From Halovenus sp. (GTDB lineage Archaea > Halobacteriota > Halobacteria > Halobacteriales > Haloarculaceae), in NCBI GenBank assembly GCA_028274925.1, contig JAQCNR010000432.1, positions 1-14,788 on the forward strand: DNA of 14,788 nt, in the 5' to 3' direction. Within the stretch, counting starts at the first letter, position 1, and the number at the start of each line of letters is the position of its first letter. The notes beneath the pieces were generated by a model. That model saw nothing but the letters and a program-made list of their open reading frames with translations. It ran no database searches and was not told the origin of the DNA. Both the position numbers and the translations under genes were made by a program. This document shows, in pieces, positions 6,859-13,600 of this stretch.

Positions 6859-7871
6859 GCGAGATGGACCAGACCGCCACGGAGCAGTCTCATGTAGAGT
6901 ATTTCATCGAAGACATTGGCTACCAAGGGAAGTCTGAGCGGACGCAGGTGGCCTATGAGCGGGTCTTAACGGAGTTCTCGGAGTATCTCGACTCACGTGA
7001 CTTGGCGATTGATGAAGCAAATCACCGTGATTGTATGGCCTATATCCACCAGCTCCGGGGTGAACTCGAAGAAAGCACAGTCGCGACGTACGCCTCCTAC
7101 CTGAACCGCTTCTACGACTACATGATTCGCGTCGACGAGTTCACCGAGAATCCGATGTCGATTGTCGTCGAAGAGATGGACGAACGGATCAATACCGACC
7201 CTGCACGACGGGATATCTCCGTAGGAGAGATGCGGGGATTCGTCGCGAGCGTCGAACATCCGCTGCACCGGGCCGCAATCGTTACACTGCTGAAAACTGG
7301 CATGCGAGCCGGCGAACTCTGCAATCTCGACATCCGGGACCTCTCGCTGGCAGGCCGCGATAGTGAAATTCGACCGCGGCTTGATGGACGGCCAAACTCG
7401 GTCTATGTCGACGATACACCCACTGCGGGGTCACTGTACAACGGCGAGCGCCGGACCGCCTCGAACAAACGCAAGCGCGCAACGACGATACCAATTGACG
7501 AGGAACTTGACAGGGTTCTGAGTACATGGCTTCAGGTCCGCCCCGACCCAGTTTCAGAGGCGGACCCGCTGTTCGTCTCGACAGCACAACGGTGGGGGCA
7601 GCGGCTCACGCCGGATATGATACACCATATCGTCGAGCGCCATGCGCGAAACTTTGGATGGTATCGTGACCACGGAGGGCCCGAGGAAAACGTGACGCCA
7701 CACTACTTTAGACACTTCTTCACGACACATCTCCGGGATAGGACAGGGGACCGTGGCGTCGTGAAATACCTCAGAGGCGACGTTGCGACCGACGTCATCG
7801 ACACCTACACCCACGACTGGGGCGACCGAATCCGGACTGTCTACCAGAAACAAATCTATTCGCTGCTCTGA
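6855..7871 (+). CDS. Tyrosine recombinase/integrase of the XerC/D type, haloarchaeal
   Basis: Site-specific recombinase of 338 residues. Residues about 12-105 form the N-terminal SAM-like core-binding domain (KSERTQVAYERVLTEFSEYL...YLNRFYDYM); the catalytic domain follows to the end. Catalytic Arg I is R151 in TGMRAGELCNLDIRDL, a Lys candidate is in KRKRATTIPI (K205 or K207), and the H-x-x-R box is H283-Y-F-R286. The nucleophile is Y318 in IDTYTHDWGD. The position nine residues before Y318, normally His or Trp, is D309 in YLRGD. From memory this variant occurs in a haloarchaeal subfamily, so the protein is probably active. Only DUF5805 accompanies it; no typical mobile cargo, relaxase or tRNA att site adjoins, so it may be a remnant of an element or a resident recombinase. 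Confidence 0.92.
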   Translation: MSEMDQTATEQSHVEYFIEDIGYQGKSERTQVAYERVLTEFSEYLDSRDLAIDEANHRDCMAYIHQLRGELEESTVATYASYLNRFYDYMIRVDEFTENPMSIVVEEMDERINTDPARRDISVGEMRGFVASVEHPLHRAAIVTLLKTGMRAGELCNLDIRDLSLAGRDSEIRPRLDGRPNSVYVDDTPTAGSLYNGERRTASNKRKRATTIPIDEELDRVLSTWLQVRPDPVSEADPLFVSTAQRWGQRLTPDMIHHIVERHARNFGWYRDHGGPEENVTPHYFRHFFTTHLRDRTGDRGVVKYLRGDVATDVIDTYTHDWGDRIRTVYQKQIYSLL

Positions 7872-7881
7872 GTGGGTGCCA

Positions 7882-7921
7882 CCGACAGAGACCCCACGAG
7901 CGCCAGATTTTCTCCTGTCGG
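7882..7921. terminator. Inverted repeat after the integrase
   Basis: CCGACAG (7882-7888) pairs with CTGTCGG (7915-7921), 7 bp around 26 nt, with a TTTTC tract inside the loop (near 7908-7912). An alternative 5-bp stem is GTGGG (7872-7876) with CCCAC (7893-7897) just before the T-tract. It starts 10 nt after the stop in the 180-bp gap between convergent integrase and kinase genes. Archaeal termination relies on T-tracts, so this is a reasonable 3'-end candidate. Confidence 0.4.
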
Positions 7922-8051
7922 AATATGAGAACTTTCTATATGTGGCCCCCGCCAGCTGTTAGCTACCGCACTCATAAATCGTATGACGATATATGGAATA
8001 GCGCAGAGTATCCCGGGCTCACCAGTAGTCGAAAACCGAGTAACGAGAGGC

Positions 8052-9443
8052 TCAGTCGTCGAATTCGACGCAAGTAATCTCGAACCGCGCCCCGCCGTCA
8101 GTCCCGTCGGTCACGCGAACCTGCCAGCCCTGGGCCTCGACAATCTGCCCGACGATGTGCAGACCGAATCCTGTGCCGTCTGCGGACGTAGAGTACCCAT
8201 TGTCGAAGACAGTCTCTCTGTCTGCCGGCGGGATTCCGGGGCCGTCGTCTTCGAGGTAGAACCCATTCGGGAGCACACCGACCCGGACTGTCACGTCTGC
8301 GCCACCGTGTTCGACCCCATTTCGCACGAGATTTTCGAGTAGTTGCCGGAGGCGGATGGGGTCGGCCCGGACCGACGTGGAAGACTCGACGGTCAGTGTC
8401 GCGCTGTCGGTGGCAACCGTCTGCCAGCACTCCTCGGCGAGACGCCCCAACTCGACCCATTCGGTATCGGTGACCTGCTCACCCTCCCGAGCGAGTGTCA
8501 GGAGGTTCTCGATGAGCGTGTCCATCCGGGAGAGTGACCGCTCGATTGGCGCGACGTGTTCGCTGTCGACCTCTTCGGCAAGCAGTTCCAGTCGTCCCTG
8601 TGCGACGGTGAGGGGGTTGCGCAGGTCGTGGCTCACGACACTTGCGAACTCGTCGAGGCGTTTGTTTTGCTCCTGTAGTTTCTGCTCGTCTCGGCGTCGT
8701 TCTGTCACGTCACGAGCGACACCCATCACCCCGTCGTAGGCACCCTCCTCGGTCGTGAGCACGACGAAGTGGACGGTGACGGTGATTCGTTCGCCCGATT
8801 TGGTCCGCATCTCCACGTCGATAATCTCACTCTCCCGGTCGTCGTCCTCCAGCACCTGCTGAATGACCTGCTGGCCGCGCTCGAGTTCGCCGTCGGCCAT
8901 CGCAATCGACGCGTGCGACCCGAGCATCTCCTCGCGGTCGTATCCCAGAATGTCTGCCCACGATTCGTTGGCGTACACGAGGTGGCCGTTCGCGTCGAGT
9001 CGGCCCGCGATGGACTGTACCGACTCGACGAGTTTCCGGTACAGTTGCTCGTCGGAACCTGTCGAAGGCGTCGTGCCGAGGTGACGCTGAATCTTTTCGA
9101 GAAGAAACCCCCAGTTATCCGGGTCGTCCGTCCGCTCGACAACTGTCGTGGTCCGAGTGAGCAGGTCGTCGTCGACCAGTTCTCGCCCGGAGTTGGTGAG
9201 CAGGACGATGGGACAGTCTGTCCCCGCGTCGGCAACGAAGGACCGCCCGTCGGCGTCGTTGATGGAATCGAGGTTGATAACGAGACACCCCGGGTCGACA
9301 GTACCAAGCAGCGAGCGGGCGTCGTCGAGGCTCGCGGCGGATACGACCTCGGCGTATGACTGTTCGCCGAGGGTGTCCCGCAGTTTGTCTGCAACCGCCG
9401 TCGCTGGGTCGACGACGACGAGTGTTGCAGTCTCAGCGCTCAT
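8052..9443 (-). CDS. PAS-domain sensor histidine kinase with degenerate N-terminal receiver
   Basis: Cytoplasmic sensor kinase of 463 residues without membrane segments. Residues about 7-122 resemble a response-regulator receiver: D12 remains of the acidic pocket, D59 is the candidate phosphoacceptor, T83 is kept, but the usual Lys before the last helix is not found (VVERTDDP), so it may be a pseudo-receiver. A PAS domain spans about 133-250 (ANGHLVYANESWADILGYDR...GVARDVTERR). HisKA has H272 in FASVVSHDLRNPL. HATPase has N375 in ENLVRNGVEHG, the D400-G-P-G box and a G-rich lid at 423-427 (GTGFG). It should autophosphorylate at H272 in response to an internal signal. The ATG at 9443 lies about 26 nt from a TATA-like TTAAGTAT, so the transcript is probably leaderless. 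It is divergent from the transducer gene, suggesting a joint signalling role. The partner regulator is not in the window. Confidence 0.93.
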   Translation of the reverse strand: MSAETATLVVVDPATAVADKLRDTLGEQSYAEVVSAASLDDARSLLGTVDPGCLVINLDSINDADGRSFVADAGTDCPIVLLTNSGRELVDDDLLTRTTTVVERTDDPDNWGFLLEKIQRHLGTTPSTGSDEQLYRKLVESVQSIAGRLDANGHLVYANESWADILGYDREEMLGSHASIAMADGELERGQQVIQQVLEDDDRESEIIDVEMRTKSGERITVTVHFVVLTTEEGAYDGVMGVARDVTERRRDEQKLQEQNKRLDEFASVVSHDLRNPLTVAQGRLELLAEEVDSEHVAPIERSLSRMDTLIENLLTLAREGEQVTDTEWVELGRLAEECWQTVATDSATLTVESSTSVRADPIRLRQLLENLVRNGVEHGGADVTVRVGVLPNGFYLEDDGPGIPPADRETVFDNGYSTSADGTGFGLHIVGQIVEAQGWQVRVTDGTDGGARFEITCVEFDD

Positions 9444-9447
9444 TAAA

Positions 9448-9557
9448 GGTGATATCGGGCCGTCGATACTTAATCGTAGCCGGACGTGTTTCTGGGGACG
9501 AACGGACGAGGCCGGTCCCGGACGGAAACTGGTGACGGGACTGGTCGGGTGATATCG
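9448..9557. repeat. Direct repeat GGTGATATCG in the kinase/transducer intergenic region
   Basis: GGTGATATCG occurs at 9448-9457 and 9548-9557, exactly 100 nt apart, each followed by a similar stretch ending CCGTC. The second copy sits in a 16-bp near-palindrome, CGGGTGATATCGCCCG (9546-9561). The first copy lies between the kinase TATA box and start codon; the second lies 60-90 nt upstream of the transducer gene. They may be operators for a shared regulator, inferred from position and identity. Confidence 0.35.
9466..9473 (-). promoter_or_regulatory. TATA-like box of the histidine kinase gene
   Basis: On the minus strand this reads TTAAGTAT, centred about 26 nt before the ATG at 9443, a textbook leaderless arrangement. 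One copy of GGTGATATCG (9448-9457) lies between this box and the start codon. Confidence 0.5.
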
Positions 9558-9605
9558 CCCGTCTCAGCACTCCCTGAATTCAAAAGCCGATAATCGCTCC
9601 CGCAG

Positions 9606-9612
9606 CTATTAG
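9606..9612 (+). promoter_or_regulatory. TATA-like box of the transducer gene
   Basis: CTATTAG is centred about 29 nt before ATG 9638. A weaker GATAATC (9589-9595) would instead serve GTG 9620. Both assignments are tentative. Confidence 0.25.
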
Positions 9613-9637
9613 TGTCACCGTGCCGACCAACGTGGTA

Positions 9638-11140
9638 ATGAGTCGCAAGGAGAGTCTCACTCGTCGGCTCCCGTGGCTACAACGGGACTGCTCCGAAGAG
9701 CCGTCGGATGAGGGCACGCACGAGCGAGGCAGCGCGGGAGACGCACAGCAACCGGGGCGACTGTGTCCCGACGGCGGGACCAGAAGGGGCCAAGAATCCT
9801 CGGGCGCGCCCGCGGCCACCGACGGCGAACTCGAAGAAACGCTGTCGGAGGTGACGGCGGCGATGGAAGCCGCGGCGGCGGGCGACCTCACACAGCGACT
9901 GGATACCGACCGCGAACACGACACCGCGGCGACGGCCGCCGAGGCGTTCAACGAAATGCTGGCTTCGTTCGGCGAGACAATCGAGGAGTTGGTCGACTTC
10001 TCGGCGGAGGTGACGAGCGAGACGGAGATGATGAGCGCCGCCACCGGCGAGGTCAAAGAGGAGAGCGAGGAAGTCGACGACTCCATCGAGGAAATCCGGG
10101 ACAACGCCGCCAACCAGTACGACCTGCTCGACGAGATTTCCGGCGAGATGAGCGACCTCTCGGCCACTATCGAAGAGATTGCCTCCTCGGCGACAGAGGT
10201 CGCTCAGACCTCCAGCGACGCCGCCGAGTACGGCCAGACGGGTCGCGAAGCCGCCGGTGACGCGCTGGAGGAGATGGAGACCATCGAATCACGAGCGGAG
10301 ACGACAATCGAGCAGGTGTCTCGTCTCGAAGAGCGCATCGCAGAGATTAGCGACATCGTCAGCCTGATCGACGATATTGCCGACCAGACGAACATGCTTG
10401 CGCTGAATGCTTCGATAGAGGCCGCCCGCGCGGGCGAAGCAGGCGAGGGGTTTGCTGTCGTCGCAGACGAGGTCAAAAATCTCGCCGAGGAGGCCGGGCA
10501 GGCGACTGAAGACATCACGGACATGATCGAAGAGGTCCAACAGGAGACGACGGCCACTGTCGAGGAGGTCCAGGAAATGGGCGACCAAATCGACGCTGGC
10601 ACTGGGACTATCGAAGAGGCAATGACCGCACTGGAAGAGACGGCTGACCTCGTCGAAGAAGCCAACGACGGTGTACAGGCGATAAACACGGCCACTGACG
10701 AACAGACCCAGAGCACCGAAGAAGTGTTGACGATGGCCGAAGACGTTCGGGAACTCAGCGAGCAGACGGTCGAGGAGGTCGACGACGTTGCACAGGCGAC
10801 CACTGTCCAGACCACTATGTTGCAGGAGGTGTCGGTACAGATGGACCGACTCGCCGATGGGGCCGGTGACCTCGACGGCCACATCAAGGAGTACACTCTC
10901 GCTGGCGAGGAAGCGGAAGTCACGTGGAACGACGCAGCGGTCGATGACGGGGAGGTTGCCGAGTCGGAGTCTGGTGACGGAGCGAACAATGACGAAACGA
11001 TAGACGAAGAAGTTGCGTGGGAAGACGCCGAAATAGATGGCGGAGAAGCTGATGCTACCGACGACGATGGTGGCGCCGACGTTGATGGTACCGACGACGA
11101 CCTGTCCTGGGATGACGCACAGGTTCACGACGGCTCCTGA
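9638..11140 (+). CDS. Soluble methyl-accepting transducer (Htr-type chemoreceptor)
   Basis: Cytoplasmic signalling protein that should relay a signal to CheA/CheW and so to motility; about 500 residues. No membrane helix and no recognisable ligand domain are seen. Numbers here count from GTG 9620; subtract 6 for ATG 9638. Residues 1-65 are a disordered, charged N-terminus. Residues 70-120 are HAMP-like (EVTAAMEAAAAGDLTQRLDT...AFNEMLASFGETI). Residues 125-425 are a long coiled coil of A/E/Q-rich heptads with methylation-type Glu/Gln pairs. The hairpin tip at 252-290 (DIADQTNMLALNASIEAARA, then GEGFAVVADEVKNLA) is the highly conserved CheA/CheW contact. The acidic tail carries three W-[NED]-D-A repeats. 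ATG 9638 has a TATA-like CTATTAG about 29 nt upstream; GTG 9620 is an alternative. It is convergent with the hydrolase gene, 6 nt between stops. Confidence 0.92.
   Translation: MSRKESLTRRLPWLQRDCSEEPSDEGTHERGSAGDAQQPGRLCPDGGTRRGQESSGAPAATDGELEETLSEVTAAMEAAAAGDLTQRLDTDREHDTAATAAEAFNEMLASFGETIEELVDFSAEVTSETEMMSAATGEVKEESEEVDDSIEEIRDNAANQYDLLDEISGEMSDLSATIEEIASSATEVAQTSSDAAEYGQTGREAAGDALEEMETIESRAETTIEQVSRLEERIAEISDIVSLIDDIADQTNMLALNASIEAARAGEAGEGFAVVADEVKNLAEEAGQATEDITDMIEEVQQETTATVEEVQEMGDQIDAGTGTIEEAMTALEETADLVEEANDGVQAINTATDEQTQSTEEVLTMAEDVRELSEQTVEEVDDVAQATTVQTTMLQEVSVQMDRLADGAGDLDGHIKEYTLAGEEAEVTWNDAAVDDGEVAESESGDGANNDETIDEEVAWEDAEIDGGEADATDDDGGADVDGTDDDLSWDDAQVHDGS
10919..11137 (+). repeat. 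Three W-[NED]-D-A protein repeats in the transducer tail
   Basis: The C-terminal tail contains VTWNDAAVDDGE (W436), VAWEDAEIDGGE (W467) and LSWDDAQVHDGS (W497; numbering from GTG 9620). Spacing is 31 and 30 residues, separated by Asp/Glu/Gly linkers, and the last copy ends the protein. The regular spacing on a flexible tail suggests docking motifs. Confidence 0.7.
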
Positions 11141-11146
11141 CTCTCC

Positions 11147-12016
11147 TCACTCGAAAAAGTCAGTCACGAGCCCGTTGACCTGCGGCGCACACTCGTGATG
11201 CAGCCAGTGTGTTCCGTCCTCGACGAGTTCGAGGCGACCGTTCGGGCAGAACTGCAGACTATCTTCAGCCATACTCGCCCGCAGCAGCGTGTCCTGTGTC
11301 CCCCAGATGACCAGCGTTTCTGGCTCGACGGTCATCGAGGGCACACCACCGGGGTCGCGGCGCAGTAACGAGCGATACCAGTTCAGCATTCCAGTCGCAG
11401 CGCCGGGCTGTTTCCAGGCTTCACGGTACAACTCGATATCTTCATCGGTGAATGCGTCGGGACTGTTTGTCATATCGAGAAAGAGTTTGAGGCCGCGACA
11501 GTTGCCCGCCGTCAGTGTCCACTCAGAGAGGCCCGGAAGCTGAAACATGAACATGTAGGTGCTGTTAACGGTCTGGCGAAAGTCACCGAAGAGATACTCG
11601 TCGAACACCGCAGGATGCGGGATGTTCATTGTCACAGCCTTCGTCACATACTCCGGGTATTCGAGCAGGAGCTGCCAGCCAACGGCCGCCCCCCAGTCGT
11701 GGGTGAGAAAGCGCGCTTCGTCGTAGCCCAGCGTCTCGAGTAGTCCCACCGCGTCGGCAGCCAGTTCGGTCAGGCGATATGCGTCGAGTCCTTCGGGTTT
11801 GTCGCTGAGGTTGTAGCCACGCTGGTCTGGGACAATCACCCGGTAGCCCTCCTCGACGAGGGCGGGAATCTGGTGACGCCAGCCGTACCAGAATTCGGGG
11901 AAGCCGTGCAGACAGACGACTGGGTCACCGGTTGTCGGACCAGCGGTGACGACGTGGAGATTGATTCCGTTGGTCGCTATCGTTCGGTGGTTCAATTCCG
12001 GCAGCGTAGCTGACAT
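11147..12016 (-). CDS. Alpha/beta hydrolase, epoxide hydrolase-like
   Basis: Cytoplasmic enzyme of 289 residues, probably hydrolysing an epoxide or related substrate. Numbering from ATG 12016: oxyanion motif HGFP at 37-40 (HGFPEFWYGWR), nucleophile D107 in H-D-W-G-A, acid D242 in WGTQD, and base H270 in DGTHWLHHE. The Asp nucleophile rather than Ser places it with epoxide hydrolases, haloalkane dehalogenases and haloacetate dehalogenases. Two Tyr in the cap, Y154 in STYMFMFQLPG and Y214 in LNWYRSLL, match the ring-opening pair of epoxide hydrolases and favour that assignment. The frame is open further upstream, but that extension runs across the start of the neighbouring divergent gene, so ATG 12016 (MSATLPELNHRTI) is chosen. 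It is divergent from the amidohydrolase, sharing a promoter gap of about 69 bp. Confidence 0.9.
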   Translation of the reverse strand: MSATLPELNHRTIATNGINLHVVTAGPTTGDPVVCLHGFPEFWYGWRHQIPALVEEGYRVIVPDQRGYNLSDKPEGLDAYRLTELAADAVGLLETLGYDEARFLTHDWGAAVGWQLLLEYPEYVTKAVTMNIPHPAVFDEYLFGDFRQTVNSTYMFMFQLPGLSEWTLTAGNCRGLKLFLDMTNSPDAFTDEDIELYREAWKQPGAATGMLNWYRSLLRRDPGGVPSMTVEPETLVIWGTQDTLLRASMAEDSLQFCPNGRLELVEDGTHWLHHECAPQVNGLVTDFFE

Positions 12017-12085
12017 AGCCTGACTGTGCGTGGGCACGTAGAAGTAAGCCGGGGTAGCCGCTGCGTTCAAACCCACAGCACTCGA
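12017..12085. promoter_or_regulatory. Shared divergent promoter region of hydrolase and amidohydrolase
   Basis: The 69-bp gap holds a minus-strand CTTACTTCTA (around 12040-12049), about 28 nt before the hydrolase ATG, as a weak TATA candidate. A short inverted repeat CGTG-GG-CACG-like motif lies at 12029-12038. No convincing TATA box for the amidohydrolase ATG is seen. Confidence 0.3.
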
Positions 12086-13117
12086 ATGACAAATATGATT
12101 CTCGAAGGGACGGTACTCCGGGGCCGAAAGTTCGAGCCTATCGAGGGCCGCGTCATCGTGGAAGACGGCGAAATACGTGACATCGAACAGCATGAGACCT
12201 ACAGCGAGGACGTCATCTTGCCGGCGTTCGTCAACGCACACACACACATCGGCGACTCGATTGCCAAGGAAGCAGGCGACGGACTCTCGCTTGAAGAACT
12301 CGTCGCACCACCGGATGGATTGAAACACCGGCTGCTGGCCGAGGCGGGTCGTGAGGAACTCGTCGCTGCGATGGAGCGGACACTTACGTTCATGCAGTCA
12401 GCCGGCACCGGGGCGTTCGTCGAATTCCGCGAAGGGGGCGTCGAGGGCGTCCGAGCAATCGAGTCAGCACTGGACGGTATCGATATCGAGTCGGTACTAC
12501 TGGGCCGAGAGACAGTCGAGGCGATGCAGGCAGCCGATGGCTTCGGCGCGAGTGGAGCCAGCGACGGGAACTTCAGTACGGAACGGTCAGCAACAGCCGA
12601 GGCTGACAAACTGTTCGGTATTCACGCTGGAGAAGCCGACAGCGGCGATATCAACGCCGCGCTGGACCTCCAGCCCGACTTTCTGGTCCACATGGTTCAC
12701 CCTGATCCCCTCCATCTCGAACGCCTGGCAGACAGCCAGGTTCCTGTCGTCGTCTGTCCGCGCTCGAGCGCAGTCACCGACGTTGGTCTCCCGCCCCTGC
12801 GAGAGTTACTCCACCGGACAACTGTTGCCCTCGGTACCGACAATGTCTTCCTGAACAGCCCGTCGATGTTCCGGGAGATGGAGTTCACGGCCAAACTGTT
12901 CGATGTGTCGACTGTCGAAGTGCTTCAGATGGCGACGGTCAACGGAGCAGAGATTGCTGGGTTGGACTGCGGCGTTGTCGAACCGGGGCGACCGAGCAAC
13001 CTGCTCGTCCTCGACGGTGACTCAGACAATCTCACCGGTGCGCAGGACCCTCGTCGGGCGGCCGTTCGCCGGGCCGGCGTCGACGATGTCAGGCGCGTCG
13101 TCACATCCAGTGGCTGA
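12086..13117 (+). CDS. Amidohydrolase-superfamily metal-dependent hydrolase
   Basis: Cytoplasmic enzyme of 343 residues in the cytosine/guanine deaminase-like branch of the amidohydrolase superfamily; the substrate is unknown. Numbering from ATG 12086: a small N-terminal beta domain (about 1-45), metal ligands H52 and H54 in PAFVNAHTHIGD, then H180 and E183 in FGIHAGE, H205 (or H202) in VHMVHPD, and D252 in ALGTDNVFLN. The H-x-H, HAGE and GTDN motifs are the full deaminase-type set. The C-terminus returns to the beta domain (VVEPGRPSNLLVLDGD). The frame extends upstream to 12026, across the promoter gap, so ATG 12086 is preferred; ATG 12095 (MILEGTVL) is a close alternative. It is only 44 nt from the UspA gene, which has its own TATA box in the gap. 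Confidence 0.9.
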   Translation: MTNMILEGTVLRGRKFEPIEGRVIVEDGEIRDIEQHETYSEDVILPAFVNAHTHIGDSIAKEAGDGLSLEELVAPPDGLKHRLLAEAGREELVAAMERTLTFMQSAGTGAFVEFREGGVEGVRAIESALDGIDIESVLLGRETVEAMQAADGFGASGASDGNFSTERSATAEADKLFGIHAGEADSGDINAALDLQPDFLVHMVHPDPLHLERLADSQVPVVVCPRSSAVTDVGLPPLRELLHRTTVALGTDNVFLNSPSMFREMEFTAKLFDVSTVEVLQMATVNGAEIAGLDCGVVEPGRPSNLLVLDGDSDNLTGAQDPRRAAVRRAGVDDVRRVVTSSG

Positions 13118-13130
13118 ACTGTCAACTAAT

Positions 13131-13136
13131 CTTAAG
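13131..13136 (+). promoter_or_regulatory. TATA-like box of the UspA gene
   Basis: CTTAAG within CTAATCTTAAGAC is centred about 28 nt before ATG 13162. It lies in the 44-nt gap after the amidohydrolase, so the UspA gene can be transcribed on its own. Confidence 0.4.
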
Positions 13137-13161
13137 ACAGGAGCGAGCGAAGATTCGAACG

Positions 13162-13599
13162 ATGTACGATAATATCCTACTACCGACAGACGGTTCGGAG
13201 GGAATGAGTCCTGTCATCGAGCACGCCCGAGAGTTGGCGGATATCCACGGCGCAACGCTGCACGTGTTATATGTCGCCAATACCGCTGCGCTGTCAGACC
13301 TGCCGTTGGAATCGTCGTGGGAAGGCGTCAACAGCGCCCTGCACCAGCAAGGTAAACAGGCCATCGAAGCGGCCCGTGAACAGATCGGTGATATCCCGAC
13401 CAACGCGACTGTCGTCGATGGCTCGCCTTCGAAGGAAATAATCGCGTACGCCGAGGACACCAACTGTGACCTCATTATCATGGGGACACACGGTCGCTCG
13501 GGAGTTGACCGATTGTTGCTGGGCAGCGTTGCCGGCCGCGTTGTCCGGTCTGCAGACATCCCAGTCATGACTATCAGGGTGAGCGGGCACTTCGAATAG
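13162..13599 (+). CDS. Universal stress protein, UspA family
   Basis: Small cytoplasmic protein of 145 residues, one Usp domain, expected to dimerise. The N-terminus MYDNILLPTDGSEGM is typical, with D10 in the nucleotide-binding loop. The ATP-binding motif G-2x-G-9x-G-S is complete: G108-T-H-G111, then G121-S122 (GTHGRSGVDRLLLGS), followed by VVRSADIPVMTIR. It therefore should bind ATP. Its physiological trigger cannot be read from the sequence; haloarchaea carry many copies. It ends 1 nt from the stop of the convergent BirA gene, so the two 3' ends must overlap as transcripts. Confidence 0.95.
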   Translation: MYDNILLPTDGSEGMSPVIEHARELADIHGATLHVLYVANTAALSDLPLESSWEGVNSALHQQGKQAIEAAREQIGDIPTNATVVDGSPSKEIIAYAEDTNCDLIIMGTHGRSGVDRLLLGSVAGRVVRSADIPVMTIRVSGHFE

Positions 13600-13600
13600 T

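Noticed and set aside
7983..8342. 119-codon plus frame overlapping the end of the kinase gene, with C-x-x-C motifs
   Set aside because: It runs antisense to the HATPase domain; the apparent zinc-finger CAVCGR and CHVCAT arise from complement codons of conserved kinase residues, and only 23 codons lie outside the kinase.
8769..9359. 196-codon plus frame inside the kinase gene
   Set aside because: Antisense shadow typical of GC-rich genes; no domain.
9677..11128. Several long minus frames across the transducer gene
   Set aside because: Ser/Ala-rich or Val/Phe-rich antisense shadows of the coiled coil; the plus frame has the conserved hairpin tip.
12017..12328. N-terminal extension of the alpha/beta hydrolase to 12328
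   Set aside because: It would overlap the start and metal-binding motif of the amidohydrolase on the other strand, and known family members begin near the ATG at 12016.
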